Assembly (NCBI GenBank): GCA_016432725.1
Contig: JACJDG010000003.1
Coordinates: forward strand, 806,001 to 870,000
Reading direction: 5' to 3'
Length of the DNA: 64,000 bases
From: Streptomyces sp. DHE7-1
GTDB lineage: Bacteria; Actinomycetota; Actinomycetes; Streptomycetales; Streptomycetaceae
In this document: positions 58,925-64,000 of the stretch, in pieces
Numbering within the stretch: position 1 is the first letter of the stretch
How the letters are laid out: each line of letters opens with the position of its first letter
Translations under genes and position numbers: made by a program
The notes under the pieces: generated by a model
Seen by the model: the letters and a program-made list of their open reading frames with translations, nothing else
What the model was told of the DNA's origin: nothing
Databases searched by the model: none

Positions 58925-60030
58925 CCGGCCGGCAGGCCCAGCAGCAGCCCGAGCGTGACCCAGGTGTAGGCGTTGGAGCCGAGGAACCCGCCGAGGCCGG
59001 AGGCGTCCCCGGCCCAGAGCCACACCACGCTGGTGCACGGCACCGCGTACAGGGCGGCCGCGAGCCGCGGGTGCCCGGCGCGCGCCAGCACCACGAGAGA
59101 CGGCAGCAGCCACACCAGGTGGTGGACCCAGGTGACCGGGCTGACCAGGCAGGCCGCCGCGCCGGTGAGCGCGAAGGCAGCCGGCCAGTCGCCGGCCGCC
59201 ACCGCCCGGCGGGCGCGCAGGGCCCACCCGCACAGGACCACCAGCACCGCACCGGCCCACAGGGCGCGGTCCGGCTCGCCGAGGCGGGCCAGGACGCCCT
59301 GCAGCGACTGGTTCGAGACGTAGTCGAGCCGCCCGACGCGGCTCGTGTCCCACAGCGCCCCGGTCCAGTAGGAACGCGAGGCGCCCGGGTCCGCCCAGGC
59401 GGCCAGCGCGGTCGCCGCGACAGCCACGCAGCTCGCCACCGAGGCCGCCCGCCACCGCCGGGCGAGCAGCAGCAGGACGACGAACAGGGCCGGCGTGAGC
59501 TTCACCGCGGCGGCCAGCCCGATCCCGGCGCCCGCCCAGCGGCCGCGGCCGGTCCGCAGCAGCCAGGCGTCGCCCAGCACCAGGGCCAGCAGCACCAGGT
59601 TGACCTGCCCGAAGCTGAACGTGTCCCGGAGCGGTTCGAACAGCGCGAGCAGGCACAGCGCCAGCGACCAGCGGAACCAGCCGTGCCGCCGCCCGGGCCC
59701 GGCCAGGACGCCCAGGACCACCGCCAGCGCGGCCAGGTTCACCAGCAGGGAGGCGGCGATCGCGGTGTGCCGGCCCATCGCGGCCAGGGGCAGCATGAGC
59801 AGCGCGGCGAACGGCGGATAGGTGAAGCCGTACGACGTCCCCGGCACCCGGTAGTCGTAGATCCGGCCGCCGTGCCCCGCCCAGGTGTGCACGGTCCCGT
59901 AGTAGACGCGCAGGTCGAAGAAGTCCCGTAGCAGCGGCACGGTGGCCGTGAACACGGTCACCGCGGCGGCCAGGACGGCCACGAGCAGCAGACGGCCGCG
60001 GCCGGTGCGCGGCAGGGACGGGCCCGTCAT
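58922..60030 (-). CDS. GT87-type alpha-(1->2) mannosyltransferase-like membrane glycosyltransferase (3' end unresolved)
   Basis: About 370 recognisable residues. It is a GT-C protein with roughly ten hydrophobic helices. The first luminal loop holds the acid region FFDLRVYYGTVHTWAGHGGRIYDY, then FTYPPFAALLMLPLAAMG, FGQVNLVLLALVLG, AAVKLTPALFVVLLLL, DYVSNQSLQGVLARLG and SPVTWVHHLVWLLPSLVVL, all hallmarks of the GT87/PimE-like family using polyprenol-phosphate mannose. The frame has no stop until 58648, deep in the opposite carboxypeptidase gene, so the true end is probably hidden by a missing base; the coordinate given is where family-like sequence ends. Its ATG overlaps the stop of the next gene upstream (ATGA). 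Confidence 0.82.
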
Positions 60031-61430
60031 GCCGGGCGCCTGGCCGCCGGTGCCCGGGCGGCCAGCCGGGCCTGTCCCAGCACGACCAGGCCCAACGCGC
60101 CGCCGCAGACCGCGAGGGCGAGCTGGCCGGGGCCCGGCGGGCAGCCGCTCGGCAGCACCGCGAGCGCCAGCACCCCGGTCAGGGCGGCGACCCGGTGCCG
60201 CACCGAGGTGCTGGGCGCGGCCGCCGCGATCAGGAACAGGCCCCACAGCACGTACCAGGGCCGGATGGCCGGGCCGAACACGGCGACCGCGAGCAGGCTG
60301 AGTCCGAGGGCGTACACCGGCAGCGGGCGCAGCCGGAGCCAGATCAGCGTCACGGCGACGGCGGTGGCCACCAGGCCCAGCAGATGCCAGGCGGGCACGG
60401 CCAGCGGGGCCAGGCCGCTGCCGAGGTGTTCGAGCAGGGCGCCGGTGGCCCGGCCGAGCAGGCTGGTCAGGGCCCAGTTGCGCGAGGAGACGGGGGTGTC
60501 CAGGGCGCCGATCCAGCCGTACCCCGTGCCGGCCACGGCGGTGGCGAGGACCGTGGTCGTGGCGACGCCGGCCGTGGTCGTCACCGTGGCGCGCAGCGGG
60601 CCGCGGCCGGCGTGGAGCTGGAGGATCAGGGCCGCGGGCAGGCCGAGCGCGGCGGGTGCCTTGACCAGGGCGGCCAGGGTGATGAGCACCGTGCCGAGGA
60701 GGGGCCACCGGCCGAGGGCCGCGACCAGGCCGAGTCCCAGCAGGCCGAGCATGAGCGCGTCGTTGTGGGCGCCCGCGACCAGGTGCAGCAGGACCAGCGG
60801 GTTCAGGGCGCCCAGCCACAGCGCGGCGGCCGGGTCGGCGCCGCTGTGCCGGGCCAGGCGGGGAAGCGCCGCCGCCATGAGGGCCACGCCGAGCACGGCC
60901 ACCAGGCGCATGCCAAGCAGACCGGCGGGCAGCTCGCCACGGGTCAGGGCGGACAGCGCGGAGGCCAGGGCGAGGAACGCCGGGCCGTAGGGGGCGGCCG
61001 TGTTCTGCCACATCGGGGCCACCTCGTCGGCCGGCGGGCCGCCGAGCCGGGCGGGGCCGTGGGCGTACACGTCCATGTGGGCGTCGACCATGGCGCCCTG
61101 CGCGAGATAGCTGTAGACGTCCCGGCTGAAGAGCGGGGGCGCGAGCAGCAGCGGGGCCGCCCAGACGGCGAGCACCAGCAGCAGGGAGCGCACGCCGGGC
61201 GGTCGCGGGCCCCGCACGAGACGGCCGAGCAGCGCCCAGGCGGCGGTGAGCAGCACGACACCGCAGTAGACCCCGACCAGGCCGAGCGCCGCCCGCGCGG
61301 AGGCGGGGGCGAGCAGGTCCCGTACCGGCAGGGCGCCGGCCGTCTCCCCGCCCAGCGCGAGGAGGGCGGTGCCGGCCAGCCCGAGCACCTGGCAGCGGCG
61401 GAGGTCGAGGGGAAGGGCGATGGCCGGCAC
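60027..61430 (-). CDS. Polyprenol-phosphomannose-dependent alpha-1,6-mannosyltransferase-like (MptB family)
   Basis: 467 residues with about 12 transmembrane helices. The GT-C signature acid pair lies in the loop after helix 3-4, PLFSRDVYSYLAQGAMV, followed by GPARLGGPPADEVAPMWQNTAAPYGP, GALNPLVLLHLVAGAHNDALMLGLL, LVKAPAALGLPAAL and IRPWYVLWGLFL. This matches MptA/MptB-type enzymes that extend lipomannan in mycobacteria. In Streptomyces homologues work in cell-envelope or protein O-mannosylation-related glycans. The stop overlaps the next gene's start by 4 bp, so the two mannosyltransferases form a coupled pair. Confidence 0.85.
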   Translation of the reverse strand: MPAIALPLDLRRCQVLGLAGTALLALGGETAGALPVRDLLAPASARAALGLVGVYCGVVLLTAAWALLGRLVRGPRPPGVRSLLLVLAVWAAPLLLAPPLFSRDVYSYLAQGAMVDAHMDVYAHGPARLGGPPADEVAPMWQNTAAPYGPAFLALASALSALTRGELPAGLLGMRLVAVLGVALMAAALPRLARHSGADPAAALWLGALNPLVLLHLVAGAHNDALMLGLLGLGLVAALGRWPLLGTVLITLAALVKAPAALGLPAALILQLHAGRGPLRATVTTTAGVATTTVLATAVAGTGYGWIGALDTPVSSRNWALTSLLGRATGALLEHLGSGLAPLAVPAWHLLGLVATAVAVTLIWLRLRPLPVYALGLSLLAVAVFGPAIRPWYVLWGLFLIAAAAPSTSVRHRVAALTGVLALAVLPSGCPPGPGQLALAVCGGALGLVVLGQARLAARAPAARRPA

Positions 61431-61529
61431 CGGGTCAGCGTGGCAAGGCCGGGTGGCCGCAAGACGACGCTCCCCGCACCGGCGGACGGCCCGGACGTGA
61501 CCGGCGTGTGCGCGGCGGGCCGGCCCGGG

Positions 61530-62468
61530 TCAGAACACCGAGAGACCGGTGAGCGTGGTGAACCGGTCCAGGGCCGCCACGCCCGCCACCGAGTTGCCCC
61601 GCTCGTCGAGCCCCGGGCTCCACACGCACAGGGTGCAGCGGCCCGGGACCACCGCGATGATCCCGCCGCCGACGCCGCTCTTGCCGGGCAGCCCGACCCG
61701 GTAGGCGAACTCACCGGCCGCGTCGTACGTCCCGCAGGTCAGCATCACCGCGTTGACCTGCTTGGCCTGGCTGCGGGTGAGCAGCCGGGTGCCATCGGCG
61801 CGGATGCCGTGCCGGGCCAGGAAGCCGGTGGCGAGGGCGAGGTCGGCGCAGGAGGCGGCGACGGAGCACTGCCGGAAGTACTGGTCGAGCAGCACCGGTA
61901 CGTCGTTGTCGATGTTGTGGTACGACGCCATGAAATGGGCGAGGGCCGCGTTGCGGTCGCCGTGCGCGGTCTCGGAGGCGGCGACCTCCAGGTCGAAGTC
62001 CAGCCCGGGGTTGCCGCTCTCGGTGCGCAGGAAGGCGAGCAGTTCGCCGGAGGCGTCGCCGGTGCGGGTCTGCAGGCGGTCGGTGACGACCAGCGCGCCC
62101 GCGTTGATGAACGGGTTGCGCGGGATGCCGTTCTCGTACTCGAGCTGCACCAGGGAGTTGAAGGGGTTGCCGGAGGGCTCGCGGCCGACGTGCTCCCAGA
62201 GTTCGTCGCCCTCGCGGGCCAGGTCCAGGGCGAGGGTGAACACCTTGGTGATGGACTGCGTGGAGAACGGCTGCCGCCACTCCCCCACCCCGTACACCGT
62301 GCCGTCCAGTTCGGCCACGGCCATGCCGAAGCTGCGCGGGTCGCGGGCCGCGAGCGCCGGGATGTAGTCGGCGGGGCGCCCGCGGCCGGGCGTGCGGCCC
62401 AGCTCCTGGGCGATGCGCTCCAGGACCGGCAGGAAGGCGGGGGACGACGTCGCTGTCATGATCGCCAT
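61530..62468 (-). CDS. glsA: Glutaminase A
   Basis: 312 residues, the normal length for serine-dependent glutaminases. The SxxK catalytic motif is FSTQSITKVFTLAL, preceded by GVGEWRQPF. Other family landmarks are NPFNSLVQLEYENGIPRNPFINAGAL, the Asn/Tyr region SYHNIDNDVPVLLDQYF, VNAVMLTCGTYDAAGEFAYRVGLPGKSGVGGGI and GRCTLCVWSPGLDERGNSVAG when read in pieces. It hydrolyses glutamine to glutamate and ammonia. Two in-frame ATGs (62468, 62459) are possible. It lies 45 bases downstream of aspA on the same strand, joining two ammonia-releasing enzymes. Confidence 0.95.
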   Translation of the reverse strand: MAIMTATSSPAFLPVLERIAQELGRTPGRGRPADYIPALAARDPRSFGMAVAELDGTVYGVGEWRQPFSTQSITKVFTLALDLAREGDELWEHVGREPSGNPFNSLVQLEYENGIPRNPFINAGALVVTDRLQTRTGDASGELLAFLRTESGNPGLDFDLEVAASETAHGDRNAALAHFMASYHNIDNDVPVLLDQYFRQCSVAASCADLALATGFLARHGIRADGTRLLTRSQAKQVNAVMLTCGTYDAAGEFAYRVGLPGKSGVGGGIIAVVPGRCTLCVWSPGLDERGNSVAGVAALDRFTTLTGLSVF

Positions 62469-62513
62469 TGTGCCCCCGGGCCGGTCCGGGCGCCTCGTGC
62501 GTGCCCGCCCGGG

Positions 62514-63923
62514 TCAGGCGGCGGGCGCCCCGCTGCCCGCGACGATCTCGGGGCGCAGCAGTCCGGCCAGCCGGTCGGCGGGCAACAGGCCCTTCTCCAG
62601 CACGAGTTCGGCCACGCCCCGGCCGGTGGCGAGGGCTTCCTTGGCGATGTCGGTGGCGGCCGTGTAGCCGATGTACGGGTTGAGCGCGGTGACCAGCCCG
62701 ATGGAGTTCTCCACGGCCGCGCGCAGCCGCTCGGTGTTGGCGGTGATGCCGGTGACGCACCGTTCGGCCAGCGTCAGGCAGGCGCTGCGCAGATGGGTGA
62801 TGCTCTCCGACAGGGAGTGCAGGATGAGCGGCTCAAACGCGTTGAGCTGGAGCTGTCCGGCCTCGGCGGCCATGGTGATGGCGACGTCGTTGCCGATGAC
62901 CTCGAAGGCGACCTGGTTGACGACCTCGGGGATGACCGGGTTGACCTTGCCCGGCATGATCGACGAACCGGCCTGCACCGGTGGCAGGTTGATCTCGCCG
63001 AGGCCCGCGCGGGGACCGGAGGACAGCAGGCGCAGGTCGTTGCAGCTCTTGGAGAGCTTGACCGCGACCCGCTTCAGCACACCGGACATCTGCACGAAGG
63101 CACCGCAGTCCTGGGTGGCCTCGACCAGGTTGGCCGCGGTGACCAGGGGCAGTCCGGTGATGGCGGCGAGGTGCCTGCGGGCGGCCTCGGCGTAGCCGGC
63201 CGGGGCGTTGAGGCCGGTGCCGATGGCGGTGGCGCCGAGGTTGATCTCGTGGATCAGTTCCACGGCCTCGGCGAGCCGGCTCCGGTCCTCGTCGAGCATC
63301 ACGGCGAACGTCGAGAACTCCTGGCCGAGGGTCATCGGCACGGCGTCCTGGAGCTGGGTGCGGCCCATCTTCAGCACGTCGCGGAACTCGAAGGCCTTGC
63401 CCGCGAAGGCGTCCTGGAGGACGGCCATGGCCTTGAGCAGACCGCGCACCGCGAACACCGTCGCGATCTTGACGGCGGTGGGGTACACGTCGTTCGTGGA
63501 CTGGCCGAGGTTGACGTCCTCGTTGGGGTGCAGGTGCTCGTACCGGCCCTTGCCGTGGCCGAGCAGTTCCAGCGCGCGGTTGGCCACGACCTCGTTGGCG
63601 TTCATGTTGGTGGACGTGCCGGCGCCGCCCTGGATGACGTCCACGACGAACTGGTCGTGCAGAGCGCCCGCGCGTATCTCCCGGCAGGCGGCGACGATCG
63701 CGGCCGCCTTCCGGGGCTCCAGCAGGCCGAGTTCCTCGTTGGCGAGGGCGGCGGCCTCCTTCACGGCCGCCAGGGCGTCGATCAGGTGCGGGTAGGCGGA
63801 GATCGGGGTGCCGGTGATGGGGAAGTTCTCCGTCGCGCGCAGGGTGTGGATGCCCCAGTACGCGTCGGCGGGTACGTCGCGGTCGCCGAGCAGGTCGTGC
63901 TCGCTTCGGGTGGCGGCGGTCAT
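62514..63923 (-). CDS. aspA: Aspartate ammonia-lyase
   Basis: 469 residues, standard for the aspartase/fumarase superfamily. The three conserved regions are seen: GGAGTSTNMNANEVVANRA, NEDVNLGQSTNDVYPTAVKIA and the signature loop AGSSIMPGKVNPVIPE with the catalytic serine. TQLQDAVPMTLGQEFSTF also fits aspartase more than fumarase. It deaminates L-aspartate to fumarate. GAAAGAGG lies upstream of the ATG at 63923. It is followed by glsA, and the next gene upstream ends 45 bases away on the same strand, so a three-gene operon is possible. Confidence 0.94.
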   Translation of the reverse strand: MTAATRSEHDLLGDRDVPADAYWGIHTLRATENFPITGTPISAYPHLIDALAAVKEAAALANEELGLLEPRKAAAIVAACREIRAGALHDQFVVDVIQGGAGTSTNMNANEVVANRALELLGHGKGRYEHLHPNEDVNLGQSTNDVYPTAVKIATVFAVRGLLKAMAVLQDAFAGKAFEFRDVLKMGRTQLQDAVPMTLGQEFSTFAVMLDEDRSRLAEAVELIHEINLGATAIGTGLNAPAGYAEAARRHLAAITGLPLVTAANLVEATQDCGAFVQMSGVLKRVAVKLSKSCNDLRLLSSGPRAGLGEINLPPVQAGSSIMPGKVNPVIPEVVNQVAFEVIGNDVAITMAAEAGQLQLNAFEPLILHSLSESITHLRSACLTLAERCVTGITANTERLRAAVENSIGLVTALNPYIGYTAATDIAKEALATGRGVAELVLEKGLLPADRLAGLLRPEIVAGSGAPAA

Positions 63924-63968
63924 CGGGGTGCGGCCTCTTTCGGAGGGACAGGGGGTGTGGGGGCGGGG

Positions 63969-64000
63969 TCAGGCGCAGGTCGGCAGCGGGACCGGGTCCA
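63969..64000 (-). CDS. C-terminal codons of an upstream gene (partial)
   Basis: The last nine codons of a minus-strand frame, DPVPLPTCA, end with TGA at 63971-63969, 45 bases before the aspA start. In many bacteria aspA follows an L-asparaginase gene, which is a reasonable guess for the missing part, but the visible piece is too short to identify. Confidence 0.35.
   Translation of the reverse strand, partial: DPVPLPTCA

Overview
This window is very GC-rich actinobacterial chromosome, almost certainly Streptomyces. It carries an SsgA-like sporulation/cell-division protein, a regulator matching NsdA (negative regulator of Streptomyces differentiation), a DUF397 protein, SpoIIE-type phosphatases, a Ser/Thr kinase fused to a TPR array, GTG/TTG starts and strong GC bias at third codon positions. 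No rRNA, tRNA, CRISPR array or prophage was seen. About 60 protein genes are packed on both strands.

A caution on quality. More than 20 genes are broken by apparent frameshifts. In nearly every case, restoring one missing G or C in a short G/C run rejoins two halves of a recognisable family, and the repaired length is a multiple of three. I read these as base-calling deletions, not pseudogenes, and give full-length coordinates across each break.

Layout. 1-4191 (minus): the end of a lipid-initiated polyketide locus, with a fatty-acyl-AMP ligase followed by an ACP-KS-AT PKS running off the left edge. 4656-9046: baeRF3-type protein, Gfo/Idh/MocA oxidoreductase, SsgA-like protein, PAS-SpoIIE phosphatase. 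9076-17121: NsdA-like regulator, phosphotransferase, secreted amidase, an unknown protein, a tandem universal stress protein, DUF397 and an alpha/beta hydrolase. 17265-24070: phenylacetate-CoA ligase behind a TetR/PaaR-like palindrome, acyl-CoA synthetase, phytoene-desaturase-like oxidoreductase, kinase-TPR fusion. 24200-30819: Cys-rich putative copper-binding protein, DUF6479, RpiB-like isomerase, a 175-bp MITE-like element, two STAS-domain proteins, GT2 glycosyltransferase with a probable deleted partner gene, DUF3040.

31096-33152: complete dhaKLM operon for PTS-dependent dihydroxyacetone phosphorylation. 33255-40247: GH75 chitosanase, FnIII lipoprotein behind a DasR-like site, secreted proteins, PadR regulator and 2,4-dienoyl-CoA reductase with a palindrome over its promoter. 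40495-47821: PAS-GAF-SpoIIE phosphatase, HemK-like methyltransferase, a membrane protein divergent from a MarR regulator with a three-half-site operator, GNAT, an internally deleted oxidoreductase, and a molybdopterin oxidoreductase/flavin reductase pair.

48025-56069: Rv1733c-like membrane protein, CE7 esterase, beta-lactamase-like hydrolase, UTRA-type GntR regulator with a dre-like site, methyltransferase, PadR regulator divergent from an NTF2-like protein, Pro-rich membrane protein, cytochrome P450. 56476-64000: a short Rho paralogue, D-Ala-D-Ala carboxypeptidase, two overlapping GT-C mannosyltransferases, glutaminase, aspartate ammonia-lyase, and the last codons of a further gene.

Themes are cell envelope and glycan turnover (amidase, chitosanase, carboxypeptidase, mannosyltransferases), developmental signalling (SsgA-like, NsdA, STAS/SpoIIE, kinase-TPR) and acyl-CoA metabolism with local one-component regulators.
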